From assembly GCA_050251775.1 (NCBI GenBank), contig JBFWMD010000008.1:9008-73007 (forward strand): DNA of 64,000 nt, in the 5' to 3' direction. Shown here piece after piece: positions 24,656 through 32,607 of this stretch. A model generated the notes under the pieces. It searched no databases. It was not told where the DNA came from and was given only the letters and a program-made list of their open reading frames with translations. Numbering within the stretch: the stretch's first letter is position 1; each line of letters starts with the position of its first letter. The translations under genes were made by a program, and so were the position numbers. This stretch comes from Paucidesulfovibrio sp050251775 (GTDB lineage Bacteria; Desulfobacterota; Desulfovibrionia; Desulfovibrionales; Desulfovibrionaceae).

Positions 24656-26173
24656 TTATGGCCAATAGGCTTCGATGTAATCCGAAGAGACGTAGCGCGA
24701 GGAGAACCACTGGTTCCCGGGGTTCAGCCTCTCGTTGGTGTACAGCCCGCCGATGTAGCTTCCGCCGCCTCCGGGCTGGATGTTGCCGCCAGCGTAGACC
24801 GTGCCGAACCAGCTCACGCCGCCCCCGAAAGTCACGGTTCCCTGCACGTCCATGTACACGCGGCTGGCCTCCGCGTATCCCAGGAAGCTGGTGCTGAATA
24901 CCCTGTTCAGCGGCGAGAAGCAGGGAATGCTGGCCGAGGTGCGCACATAGAGTTCGCCGCTGAAAGACATGTTCCCGCTGCAGAAGATATTGATGTAGGT
25001 TCCGGGCGTGGAGAGGTCAAAGCAGATTCTTTGCCAGCCGGCCGTGGAGATCGAGGTATAGGCGTTCGAGGTGTCGCCCAGGTTGGACACGCCGGTGAAG
25101 ACCGTGTCCCCATGGATGACGAGGGGCGTGGTGCTGACCACGGACTTGTGTTCGGGAAGCGTATAGCTTTGGCAGAGTTCGGGAAGCGCGATGTCGGCCT
25201 TGTCGTAGCCTGTGGTCACCGCGCCACGGAAGCCGCCCGGGGAAGTGGCCGTGCCGGTGCAGTAGATGTCACCGTTCACCGTGCCCCCCCAGCCGATGGA
25301 GACATTGCCCCCCGAGTAGACATCGCCGGTCACCGTGCCAGTGATAGTCACGGAGTCCTGTGCGTAGATGTCTCCGCTCACCCAGCCGTTCGAGATGGTA
25401 ACGCTTCCTGCGGAACAGATGTTGCCGTTCACTATGCCGCTGTTTACCTTGACATCACCCTGCGCGTTCAGGTCGCCGTTCACGATTGCGCCGCCATTGA
25501 CATTGACGCAGGTCAGCGAACAGACGGTGTTGTTGTCACCCGCCGTGCCGACCCGCGCGCCGCCGGAAATCGTCAGACAGCTGGTCGTTCCGAGGTACGT
25601 GAGCGACCCGCTGATGCTGCTGCCGCCTTTGATGGTGACCTCGGTCGAGATGACGTTTCCGATGACCTGGCCGCCGATTGTCGCGGCCGTGCCTCCGTAG
25701 ATCCCACCAACGCTGGCGGCCTCGCCGCCACCCTCTGATTCCCCGCCGCTCGCTGCCGGCAGGTTGAAGGTCATGTTGCCCGTGGCCGATGTCGCCGGGT
25801 CCATTTTGCCGCAGCTTGTACCGGTGGAATTCACCGTCGCCACTCCGCTCGCGTAGCTCACGGCGAGCGTGAAGGACATTCCCGTGGTTTCATCCACGAC
25901 ATACGTCTTTCCGTTCATTTCCAGCACGGCATCCGTTACTTCGCTCTCGGTCGCGCAGGCGCGCAGGCGCGCCATCGCGTAGCGCATGCCGGATTCTCCC
26001 AAGTAGCGGGCCTGCAAAGCGCAGTTCGGACGCATGACCGCGGATGTCGTGGTTGCAAAGCGGGACGCGCCGACCGAAGCGAGAATGCCGAAGGCAACGA
26101 GCGCCAGAACGAGGTAAAGGAGGGTGCTCCCGCGTTCCCCGGAACCGTGGTCTATGGCTTTGATGTCGTGCAT
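24656..26173 (-). CDS. PilX-like prepilin with bactofilin-like beta-solenoid
   Basis: About 505 residues. The N-terminus (SGERGSTLLYLVLALVAFGILASVGASRF) looks like a class III or PilX-type prepilin helix without the usual Glu5 context. CALQARYLGESGMRYAMARL is typical of PilX. From about residue 160 on, short repeats such as VNGDLNAQGDVKVNSG and VTGDVYSGGNVSIGWGG recur every 15-20 residues, predicting a right-handed beta-solenoid like bactofilins. The C-terminal 150 residues are a beta-rich adhesin-like domain. It may be a surface or tip subunit. Start 26173 is inferred from a promoter 6 nt upstream. In-frame starts at 26188 (ATG) and 26206 (GTG) are possible. Confidence 0.68.
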   Translation of the reverse strand: MHDIKAIDHGSGERGSTLLYLVLALVAFGILASVGASRFATTTSAVMRPNCALQARYLGESGMRYAMARLRACATESEVTDAVLEMNGKTYVVDETTGMSFTLAVSYASGVATVNSTGTSCGKMDPATSATGNMTFNLPAASGGESEGGGEAASVGGIYGGTAATIGGQVIGNVISTEVTIKGGSSISGSLTYLGTTSCLTISGGARVGTAGDNNTVCSLTCVNVNGGAIVNGDLNAQGDVKVNSGIVNGNICSAGSVTISNGWVSGDIYAQDSVTITGTVTGDVYSGGNVSIGWGGTVNGDIYCTGTATSPGGFRGAVTTGYDKADIALPELCQSYTLPEHKSVVSTTPLVIHGDTVFTGVSNLGDTSNAYTSISTAGWQRICFDLSTPGTYINIFCSGNMSFSGELYVRTSASIPCFSPLNRVFSTSFLGYAEASRVYMDVQGTVTFGGGVSWFGTVYAGGNIQPGGGGSYIGGLYTNERLNPGNQWFSSRYVSSDYIEAYWP

Positions 26174-26179
26174 ATGGGG

Positions 26180-26208
26180 AACATACATAAAGAGCGACCG
26201 CTGCACAA
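26180..26208 (-). promoter_or_regulatory. Putative leaderless promoter of the PilX-like gene
   Basis: Read on the - strand: TTGTGC (26208-26203), a 17-bp spacer and TATGTT (26185-26180), then 6 nt and ATG at 26173. No Shine-Dalgarno sequence precedes this ATG. The -35 match is poor. Confidence 0.4.
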
Positions 26209-26755
26209 TCCGGCGAAAACGGTCACCCGTCAGACTTCGGGCGTTGCCACACGTCTGGTCAGCTTCCTCTGTTGATTCATTCGTTCTCTGAGCCCCCTCC
26301 TGGGGGGGGATTTTCGTGCTTATTGTGCTAAACTATTGACGGCGTCATCAACCATGTCTACATTTATAATAGGGTGCTGTCAGATGTTGCGGGGATAGCT
26401 CTCTACAGTGCCGAGTTGTGGCAGCTCTGCCCCGGAAAGTGGTACTTGAATTACGAATCAGGAGTCTTTATGCACGCACGCGCTACAACCTTGCAAATTT
26501 TTTTCCGGCTTTGCTGTCGCCCACTCCGCTTTGTGCGTGGCGAAGCTGGATGACCATGAACACGTCCAAAAATGGTTCGAACTCTCCATCCCAGAAGGAC
26601 AAAGCCGCGCAACAGGACCAGACGCAATACGCGCGGTCGATTGCGCGAACAACGGACTCGAACAACATTGCTGTACAGTACCCATGAATATTTTGAAGCC
26701 TTCTTTGAACATGCGTGTTCAGCACGGCGAGACAATTCTTCATTAAGGGACGAGC
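26209..26755 (+). other. Intergenic region and long leader before the diguanylate cyclase gene
   Basis: About 550 bp with no convincing gene. It holds a C/G hairpin with a short T-run (CCCCCTCCTGGGGGG, 26292-26306), a promoter at 26334-26362 and then about 385 nt of transcribed leader. A 43-codon frame from ATG 26556 (MNTSKNGSNS start) is possible but lacks a good ribosome binding site and has no relatives I recognise. The middle of the leader (26395-26445) has GC-rich self-complementary segments. Confidence 0.5.
26334..26362 (+). promoter_or_regulatory. Promoter upstream of the REC-GGDEF gene
   Basis: TTGACG at 26334-26339, a 17-bp spacer and TACATT at 26357-26362. A perfect TATAAT (26363-26368) overlaps but is 23 bp from the -35. 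The predicted leader is unusually long, about 385 nt. Confidence 0.5.
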
Positions 26756-27715
26756 ATGCAACTGCTGATCATCGACGATTCCGAAACCTCCCGGCTGCTG
26801 TTGCAGACTGTTCTGCGTGGCGAGGGCTTCCAAAGCCTTTCTGGTGCGGCTTCCTGGGACGAAGCGCTGAAGACGCTGCGCTCCCTGGAGGACACGGACC
26901 TTCCGGACGTGGTACTTATGGATCTGGAGATGCCGGGAGTTAACGGAATCGCGGCGACGCGGCTGTTCAAAGCCGAAAAACGCTTGGCGGACATTCCAGT
27001 GATCATGGTCACGGCCAGCGACCGGCTGGAAGATCTGGAAGAGGCCTTCAGTGCCGGGGCAGGCGATTTCATCACCAAGCCCGTGCATCGCGTGGAGCTG
27101 CGGGCGCGGGTGGGCTCGGCGCTGCGGCTCAAGCTGGAGATGGACAGCCGCAAAGCGCGGGAGCGTGAACTGGAACGCATGGCCCGGGATCTGGAAACCC
27201 TTTCCAGCCAGGACGGGCTGACGGGCGTGGCCAACCGCCGCCAGTTCGACAAGGTGCTGGAACAGGAATGGCAACGCTGTGCGCGTGACCACACCCCGCT
27301 GACTCTGCTGATGATCGACATTGATTTCTTCAAGAGGTACAACGACGCGCTCGGACACATCGAGGGCGATAAGTGCCTTCAAAAGGTGGCGCTGGCCATT
27401 CAGGCAGCCTTTCATCGTCCTGGCGACTTCCTGGCCCGTTACGGTGGCGAGGAATTCGCAGCGCTCCTGCCTGATACCGCCCCCAAGGGGGGGCTCAAGG
27501 TGGCGGAGAGCATCCGGCAGGAACTGCGAGCCCTGGCGCTGCCCCACCCGGATTCCGAAATTTCCGAATTCGTAACCGTGAGCATGGGCAAGGCCACCCT
27601 CGTGCCCAATCCAGACGATGCTCCTTCCAGCCTCGTGGCCTCCAGCGACGAATCCCTTTACCGCGCCAAAGCAGCCGGGCGCGACCAGATTTGCTGTTCT
27701 GACTCCTTCCGCTGA
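26756..27715 (+). CDS. Response regulator diguanylate cyclase (REC-GGDEF)
   Basis: A 319-residue cytoplasmic signalling protein. Residues 1-125 are a receiver domain with the acidic pair (IIDD), the phospho-acceptor Asp in VLMDLEMPG, the Thr in MVTASD and the Lys in ITKP. Residues 150-315 are a GGDEF domain with active-site RYGGEEF and an inhibitory-site RPGD five residues upstream. It should make c-di-GMP when phosphorylated and be feedback-inhibited by its product. AAGGGACG precedes the ATG. The cognate kinase is not in the window. The HD-GYP protein at 56.6 kb is a possible opposing enzyme. Confidence 0.93.
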   Translation: MQLLIIDDSETSRLLLQTVLRGEGFQSLSGAASWDEALKTLRSLEDTDLPDVVLMDLEMPGVNGIAATRLFKAEKRLADIPVIMVTASDRLEDLEEAFSAGAGDFITKPVHRVELRARVGSALRLKLEMDSRKARERELERMARDLETLSSQDGLTGVANRRQFDKVLEQEWQRCARDHTPLTLLMIDIDFFKRYNDALGHIEGDKCLQKVALAIQAAFHRPGDFLARYGGEEFAALLPDTAPKGGLKVAESIRQELRALALPHPDSEISEFVTVSMGKATLVPNPDDAPSSLVASSDESLYRAKAAGRDQICCSDSFR

Positions 27716-28163
27716 ACTCCTCTTGCTTTTTTCAGTTTTTTTTGTTTTTTTCATCTGCGCAAAGTAGCTGTTTTCACTTTTTCCGGTGTCTTTTTTCGTA
27801 GTTTGCTGTGCATTTTCCGCTTGCGACTATCGCCTTTTTCACCTGAAAAATCCTTCAAAATAACTTTCGTTTTTCACGAAACTGCTTCTGAACATCCGGA
27901 CGAAATCCCCGCAAACCACACAAAGCTCTCGCCTCTCGCGTAATGTACAATTCATTGATGCCCGTGCTGGCTCGATGGTTTTGATCTGCTTTCACCTTGG
28001 CGAATTCCAAAAATCGCGCATTGTCATTTTTACAATTTTAATATTTCAATCCTGCTTTCCAGCTTTTTTTGACCCTTTTTTTGCCAAATTCTCCTTGTTT
28101 TTCTTGACGGAGTAGAGGTTTTATCCGTACCCTTGGCAACTTTTTTCACTGAAGGAGATAATA
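27716..28163 (+). other. AT-rich, strand-biased intergenic region
   Basis: About 450 bp, clearly richer in A+T than its surroundings and with many T-runs on the + strand (GTTTTTTTTGTTTTTTT type tracts near 27735-27755, more near 28070-28085). No gene or RNA family was recognised. The last 60 bp hold the promoter of the next gene. Confidence 0.6.
28104..28133 (+). promoter_or_regulatory. Putative promoter of the glutamate synthase-like gene
   Basis: TTGACG at 28104-28109, an 18-bp spacer and TACCCT at 28128-28133, giving a leader of about 25 nt with GAAGGAG before the ATG at 28164. Confidence 0.45.
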
Positions 28164-29792
28164 ATGTTTACATGGCCAAAATCGAACGATGTACTCGGCT
28201 CAAGCAATCGCGGGAATGCTATTGAGTCCGGACTTTGCACTCTGTGCAGGGCAGACTGCCAGGGAAAATGCGAAACGTGGCTTTCCTCTTTGCGCGGTAG
28301 AGAAATGCTGTATCCTAGAGATTTCGGCATGGTTACCGCTGGAAGCGGTAACACAACACACGTCGGAGTCTCTTACAATTCTATTCGCATTCAGGGCAAT
28401 AACTACGGAGCATTCGGGTCACCCGGCAGTAATGGCGACTATTTGTTTACTGATGTCAACATGGAAACGTCTTTTGGTGCTGAAGAGAAAACCAAGTGTC
28501 GTGTACCTTTCATGACCGGTGCGCTCGGCTCCACCTTTATCGCCGCCAAGTATTGGGATGCCTTTGCCGTTGGTTGCGCGCTTGTTGGCGCTCCCATCGT
28601 CATCGGTGAAAACGTGGTGGGCGTTGATCGTGAATCCAAGATTGAGAAAGGCCGGATTTCCAGCGCCCCCGAGCTGGACCGTCGCATCGACACCTACCTG
28701 CGCTACTTCGATGGCTACGGGGCCATGATCGTGCAGTTGAACGTCGAAGACACGCGCAACGGCGTGGCCGAATACGTGGCTGACAAGTACGGCGACAAGG
28801 TCATTATCGAGTTGAAATGGGGCCAGGGAGCCAAAAATATCGGCGGTGAAATTGAAGTCACCAGCCTGGATTATGCCCTGTTTCTGAAAAAACGCGGCTA
28901 CCTCGTGGATCCGGACCCTGAAAAAGTCTCGGTCCAGGAGGCTTACAAACATGGGGCCATCCATAGTTTTGCCCGCCATAGCCGGCTTGGTTACACCAAC
29001 CTGAGCAGCTTTTCCCAGGTTCATGACGACTTCATGAATAACGTCGAATATCTGCGCAAAATCGGCTTCAAGCGTATTTCATTGAAAACAGGGTCGTACG
29101 GCATGGAAGCGCTGGCCATGGCTATCAAGTTCGCCAGTGAAGCCAAGCTCGACCTGCTGACCATCGACGGCTCCGGCGGCGGTACTGGTATGTCTCCCTG
29201 GAACATGATGGAATCCTGGGGTGTTCCCTCCATCCTGCTGCATGCCAAGGCGCACCAGTATGCCACCCGGCTCGCCGCTCACGGCCAGAAGGTTGTGGAT
29301 CTCTCCTTTGCAGGCGGCTTTGCCAAGGGCAGCAACATCTTCAAGGCCCTGGCCATGGGCGCTCCCTATGCCAAGCTGATCTGCATGGGTCGCGCCATGA
29401 TGATTCCGGGCTTCCTCGGTTCCAATATTGAAGGCGTGCTGCGCCCGGATCGCCGCGAAAAGGTCAACGGCAACTGGGACAAGCTTCCCGCTGCGGTTTC
29501 CCAGTACGGCGCCACCCCGGAAGAAATCTTCGCCTGCTGGCACGATGTGGAATCCAAGGTGGGCAAGGAAGCCATGAAGGAAATTCCCTATGGCGCAGTG
29601 GGGGTCTGGTGTCTGGTGGACAAGCTTTCCGCCGCATTGCAGCAGTTGCTGGCCGGTGTGCGCAAGTTCGAGCTCACGGCCATCAGCCGCAGCGACATCG
29701 CTTCCGGAAACCGCGAGACCGAGCGTGAAACCGGCATCCCCTTCATCACGGACATCGGCGATGAAATCGCCCATAAAATTCTTGACATGTAA
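28164..29792 (+). CDS. FMN-binding glutamate synthase domain protein
   Basis: A 542-residue protein made mainly of the glutamate synthase FMN/Fe-S barrel. The N-terminus carries four Cys (CTLCRADCQGKC), probably a ferredoxin-like or structural metal site. The barrel is marked by IELKWGQGAKNIGGEI, LLTIDGSGGGTGMSP and LCMGRAMMIPG, the FMN-binding and catalytic segments of GltB. The glutaminase and C-terminal helix domains of full GltB are absent, so true glutamate synthesis would need a separate glutaminase. The 5' third is less GC-rich than the 3' end. GAAGGAG precedes the ATG and a strong terminator follows the stop. Confidence 0.85.
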   Translation: MFTWPKSNDVLGSSNRGNAIESGLCTLCRADCQGKCETWLSSLRGREMLYPRDFGMVTAGSGNTTHVGVSYNSIRIQGNNYGAFGSPGSNGDYLFTDVNMETSFGAEEKTKCRVPFMTGALGSTFIAAKYWDAFAVGCALVGAPIVIGENVVGVDRESKIEKGRISSAPELDRRIDTYLRYFDGYGAMIVQLNVEDTRNGVAEYVADKYGDKVIIELKWGQGAKNIGGEIEVTSLDYALFLKKRGYLVDPDPEKVSVQEAYKHGAIHSFARHSRLGYTNLSSFSQVHDDFMNNVEYLRKIGFKRISLKTGSYGMEALAMAIKFASEAKLDLLTIDGSGGGTGMSPWNMMESWGVPSILLHAKAHQYATRLAAHGQKVVDLSFAGGFAKGSNIFKALAMGAPYAKLICMGRAMMIPGFLGSNIEGVLRPDRREKVNGNWDKLPAAVSQYGATPEEIFACWHDVESKVGKEAMKEIPYGAVGVWCLVDKLSAALQQLLAGVRKFELTAISRSDIASGNRETERETGIPFITDIGDEIAHKILDM

Positions 29793-29815
29793 GGACGAAA
29801 GCCTGCTCTGACCAC

Positions 29816-29846
29816 AAAAAAGCCCTGGCTTGTCCAGGGCTTTTTT
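29816..29846 (+). terminator. Terminator after the glutamate synthase-like gene
   Basis: GCCCTGG (29822-29828), loop CTTGT, CCAGGGC (29834-29840), then six T. An A-run before the stem makes it potentially bidirectional. The transposon inserted 10 bp downstream. Confidence 0.85.
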
Positions 29847-29848
29847 GT

Positions 29849-29856
29849 TTGCTCAC
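29849..29856. repeat. Target-site duplication, left copy
   Basis: TTGCTCAC directly before the left inverted repeat. It is identical to the 8 bp directly after the right repeat (32525-32532). Eight bp is the usual IS1595-family duplication length. Confidence 0.9.
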
Positions 29857-29871
29857 CGGCATTATGTAGGA
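29857..29871 (+). repeat. Left terminal inverted repeat of the transposon
   Basis: CGGCATTATGTAGGA, the exact reverse complement of 32510-32524. Confidence 0.92.
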
Positions 29872-29935
29872 ATAACACAAACACAATAAAAACAGCGGCT
29901 CACAGGAAATGTGGGCCGCTGTTTTTTAAGGCTGT

Positions 29936-30682
29936 CTACAATTCGGCCATCGCTTCTTCGTCAAGAGTGCGAAGAAACGCACCGGTAAGCCAAGGTCCGT
30001 CTTCATCCAGTTCCTCGGCGATCTCGAACAACCTGTCCTCATCAAGCGAGGGGAAGGCTTCGCAAAGAACCGCATGGATATCGTCGGCCCCTTCGTACGT
30101 GGGATACACGTATCCCCCTTCCCGTCCGTTCCAAGGTGAGCGGTCAACGGCCGGGGTATGGTGAGACCCGAACCAACTTTTAATGTGATCATCGGCCGTG
30201 GGTGGCGCAATGTGCTTCAAAATCCTTTGCGGCAGGAAGCCAGCAAAGACGGGCTCAAGCACTTCGACAAGATCGAAGTGGTAATTTGCGTCCTGGTTCA
30301 AGCAATGGGGAACCCTGTCGCCATCTCCAGCGCCGAGATACCAATCCACGGCCCCATGATAGTGGACATCCCCGCATTCAGGGCATCTGAAGATCAACTG
30401 CCCCGGATCATGCCGATCCATGTAAAGATCGGGGGCGTACCGGATCGCCGCCACGCGGATGACCCGCATTCCACCTGGAGTGGTAGACACTCCAAGCACT
30501 CGGGCAGGATCCTTTCTGCTGTCCTTTTCCGCAGCGTGCTTCTGGAGAAGCGACCAATTGGTGTAGCCATTTTGCTGGGCCACTCTGTCCAGCGCATGAC
30601 TGTGCGAGCAATCCAACAATTGCTTCAACCGCTTGGCTTGCTTCTTCAGGGCCTGAACTTCTCTGGGAACGAAACGATGCAT
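29936..30682 (-). CDS. Transposon passenger protein with glyoxalase-related N-terminal motif
   Basis: A 248-residue soluble protein of unknown function inside the transposon. Residues 10-50 (ALKKQAKRLKQLLDC, SHSHALDRVAQQNGYTNW) resemble the short N-terminal domain of glyoxalase-related proteins that recognise a Gly-Tyr-x-Asn-Trp segment. Residues about 98-104 (FRCPECGDVHYHG) hold one CxxC pair that could bind zinc with His residues. The rest is acidic, ending in EELDEDGPWLTGAF. It is not a known transposition factor. AAGAAGGTG precedes the ATG. It is divergent from the transposase. Confidence 0.6.
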   Translation of the reverse strand: MHRFVPREVQALKKQAKRLKQLLDCSHSHALDRVAQQNGYTNWSLLQKHAAEKDSRKDPARVLGVSTTPGGMRVIRVAAIRYAPDLYMDRHDPGQLIFRCPECGDVHYHGAVDWYLGAGDGDRVPHCLNQDANYHFDLVEVLEPVFAGFLPQRILKHIAPPTADDHIKSWFGSHHTPAVDRSPWNGREGGYVYPTYEGADDIHAVLCEAFPSLDEDRLFEIAEELDEDGPWLTGAFLRTLDEEAMAEL

Positions 30683-31011
30683 GATTCACCTTCTTCATCT
30701 GCGCCAATGAAATGCCCGTCCACAAACATCCCCTGGCTGATTCAGAAGGATGAACTTAGTCAGATGTGACGCAATGCTTTCAGGCTTCGCAACGTGGACG
30801 TGCAGGCATATGCCGATACCAAGTTGGAGAATAGCTCCCGATCCACAACCTGTCAAGACAGCCGCCCGCCAACGTTCGCAAAGCAACACCCTGTAAAAGA
30901 TAGATAAACTCTTCACCGCGATTTCAACAACTTGCGACAACATTTTGCCATCATTGACTTTTTTCAAAAACTGTGTCATACAATGGTCATCGAAGTCTCC
31001 AGGTCGAAACC
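30683..31011. other. Divergent regulatory region inside the transposon
   Basis: About 330 bp between the passenger gene and the transposase. For the transposase, TTGACT (30954-30959) and TACAAT (30979-30984) are 19 bp apart and form a plausible but loosely spaced promoter. No further gene is seen. Confidence 0.5.
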
Positions 31012-32043
31012 ATGCATAGTCAACACTTCCTGCTCGAAGCGCAGGCACGCAAAATATCCCTTCCGGAAGTCGCGGAGTGGGATGCCGAAACGGTTCGCGC
31101 CAAGTTCCAGGAACTGCGGTGGCCCGAGACCGGCGGGGATCCCGTATGTCCGATATGCGGGTGCGTGGACTCGCACTACTACCTGAGGACCAGAGAGCAG
31201 TGGCGATGCAAGGGATGCGGCCACACATTTTCATTGACCAGCGGCACTTGGCTGGCTTCGACCAAGTTGCCTCTGAAGAAAATCCTGATCGGGATCGTCG
31301 CTCTGGCCAATGCCGTTAAAGGCATGTCGGCCTTGCAACTCATGCGGCACATGAACGTCCAGTACAAGACGGCCTACGTATTCTATCACCGCTTGCGGGA
31401 GGCCCTGTACGCCGCACGACCAGATATCGAAGCTTGGTCAGGCCAGGTCGAAATCGACGGGGCATACCTGAACCCGTCCACCAGGCTCGCCAACAAGAAG
31501 GAAGACCGCCCGGAAAAGTCCAAGCGGTCCAAGAAGCCATCCCGGTGCATTTTGGTGCTCCGTCAGCGGGGAAAAATCCGTGAGGGAGCCTTGCGCACCC
31601 TGACGTTCGTGATCGACACCGAGAACGCTGCGGACATCATGGATATCGTGGAGCAACAGCTCGTGCGGGGAACGGAAGTCATCACCGACCAGCATAGCGC
31701 CTATTCGGATCTCATGGCGTACTTCACCCATACCCAGGTCAACCACGACATCCATTTTGTCGGCCCGAGCGGGGAGAACACCAACCAGGCAGAATCCTAC
31801 TTCAGCCGTCTCCGGCGCTTTGTCCGGGGACAGGTCCACCACCTCAGTGTGGAATATCTGGACCTGTACGCCAATGAAATCGCCTACCGGGAAGACATGC
31901 GACGGCTCGACAACCGGAAGACGTCTTTCGACATGATCACCAAACTGCTCTCCCTGGAGAGGGGGAAACCTCGTTTCCGGGGCTATTGGGATCGCACCAG
32001 CCGCAACGACGGCTTGGGATCAACCTTGGCCTTGGCGGCCTGA
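31012..32043 (+). CDS. IS1595-family transposase
   Basis: About 343 residues. The N-terminal zinc ribbon is CPICGC followed by WRCKGCGHTFS, near residues 45-75. The ISXO2-like DDE/DDN catalytic domain follows: EIDGAYLNP gives the first Asp, VITDQHSAYSDL the second, and the third acidic or Asn position lies in GENTNQAESYFSRLRRFVRG. The ATG at 31012 begins MHSQHFLLEA, which fits the family. An in-frame start 39 bp upstream is less likely. The frame is intact, so the enzyme could be active. It converges with the right-end passenger gene, overlapping it by 61 bp. Confidence 0.92.
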   Translation: MHSQHFLLEAQARKISLPEVAEWDAETVRAKFQELRWPETGGDPVCPICGCVDSHYYLRTREQWRCKGCGHTFSLTSGTWLASTKLPLKKILIGIVALANAVKGMSALQLMRHMNVQYKTAYVFYHRLREALYAARPDIEAWSGQVEIDGAYLNPSTRLANKKEDRPEKSKRSKKPSRCILVLRQRGKIREGALRTLTFVIDTENAADIMDIVEQQLVRGTEVITDQHSAYSDLMAYFTHTQVNHDIHFVGPSGENTNQAESYFSRLRRFVRGQVHHLSVEYLDLYANEIAYREDMRRLDNRKTSFDMITKLLSLERGKPRFRGYWDRTSRNDGLGSTLALAA

Positions 32044-32456
32044 CCCTTTAGCACCCATAGCGATTCGCCCGATTCCGTCTTCCCGACCTGAACCGTGATT
32101 CGGTACTGCGTCAAAGCGCACTTCACGCGTCTGCGGTAGTCCTGGAGCATCCGTTTCCGCCGCCGGACTTCATCGGCCACCTGTCGGGTGGTCAGGGGAC
32201 CTTCGGCGGCCTTCAGAATATCGACGATCATCCGTTTCAGTTCCCCTTTGCCAAAACGAATCGTGTACACCCGGCGCGGCCGGGCGATTTCTTCGTCGCA
32301 GGCCATGCCTAGCACGACCATGGTGCAGTCCAGGGTTTCGACTTCCTTCCGCTTGCGTTCAAGCTGGGCTTCCAGTTCGATGATTTCACTGGAAAGCTGC
32401 GACCGCTTCCTGCACAAGGCGACCAATACCGGCGATTTACGTGTTCTAACAGACAT
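31983..32456 (-). CDS. Transposon passenger protein, coiled coil plus winged-helix-like
   Basis: About 157 residues from the ATG at 32456, or 165 from an ATG at 32480. Residues 15-40 (SSEIIELEAQLERKRKEVE) form a clear coiled coil. Residues 75-130 (MIVDILKAAEGPLTTRQVADEVRRR) look like a winged helix, so DNA binding is likely. It may regulate or assist the transposase; that is inference from its place in the element. The two candidate starts lie in the two arms of the inverted repeat ATGCCCCC/GGGGGCAT (32455-32462 and 32473-32480), which could hide the initiation region in mRNA. Its 3' end overlaps the transposase gene. Confidence 0.65.
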   Translation of the reverse strand: MSVRTRKSPVLVALCRKRSQLSSEIIELEAQLERKRKEVETLDCTMVVLGMACDEEIARPRRVYTIRFGKGELKRMIVDILKAAEGPLTTRQVADEVRRRKRMLQDYRRRVKCALTQYRITVQVGKTESGESLWVLKGQAAKAKVDPKPSLRLVRSQ

Positions 32457-32509
32457 GCCCCCATCGTATGACGGGGGCATGGTCTATCTCAAGATGAGCC
32501 TTGTGCGGC

Positions 32510-32524
32510 TCCTACATAATGCCG
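32510..32524 (-). repeat. Right terminal inverted repeat of the transposon
   Basis: Complement of the left repeat, read on the - strand as CGGCATTATGTAGGA. It lies next to the right target duplication. Confidence 0.92.
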
Positions 32525-32532
32525 TTGCTCAC
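32525..32532. repeat. Target-site duplication, right copy
   Basis: TTGCTCAC, identical to 29849-29856. Confidence 0.9.
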
Positions 32533-32607
32533 TGCCTGTTCGCTCAAAAAAAGCAGCAGCTTTTTCCCATTTCTAAAGGGGCGGGTCAGCCCGGCACTCC
32601 CGCTTGA

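Larger units (their letters stand above)
29857..32524. mobile_element. IS1595-type transposon with two passenger genes
   Basis: A 2668-bp element bounded by perfect 15-bp inverted repeats (CGGCATTATGTAGGA at 29857-29871 and its complement at 32510-32524) and flanked by 8-bp direct repeats TTGCTCAC. After a 4-bp mismatch the ends share five more bases (CACAA). It contains an IS1595-family transposase, a divergent 248-codon gene at the left end and a convergent gene of about 157 codons at the right end. Intact ends and an exact target duplication suggest recent movement. It lies in the gap between the glutamate synthase terminator and the pilU-like gene, so no gene is broken. Confidence 0.9.

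Noticed and set aside
26418..26687. 89-codon frame before the diguanylate cyclase
   Set aside because: No ribosome binding site, no recognisable relatives, and it sits in a probable leader. Mentioned only as possible leader content.
5551..29792. Functional link between the SQD1-like enzyme and the glutamate synthase-like protein
   Set aside because: Plant SQD1 binds ferredoxin glutamate synthase, but here the genes are 22 kb apart in separate units, so proximity gives no support.
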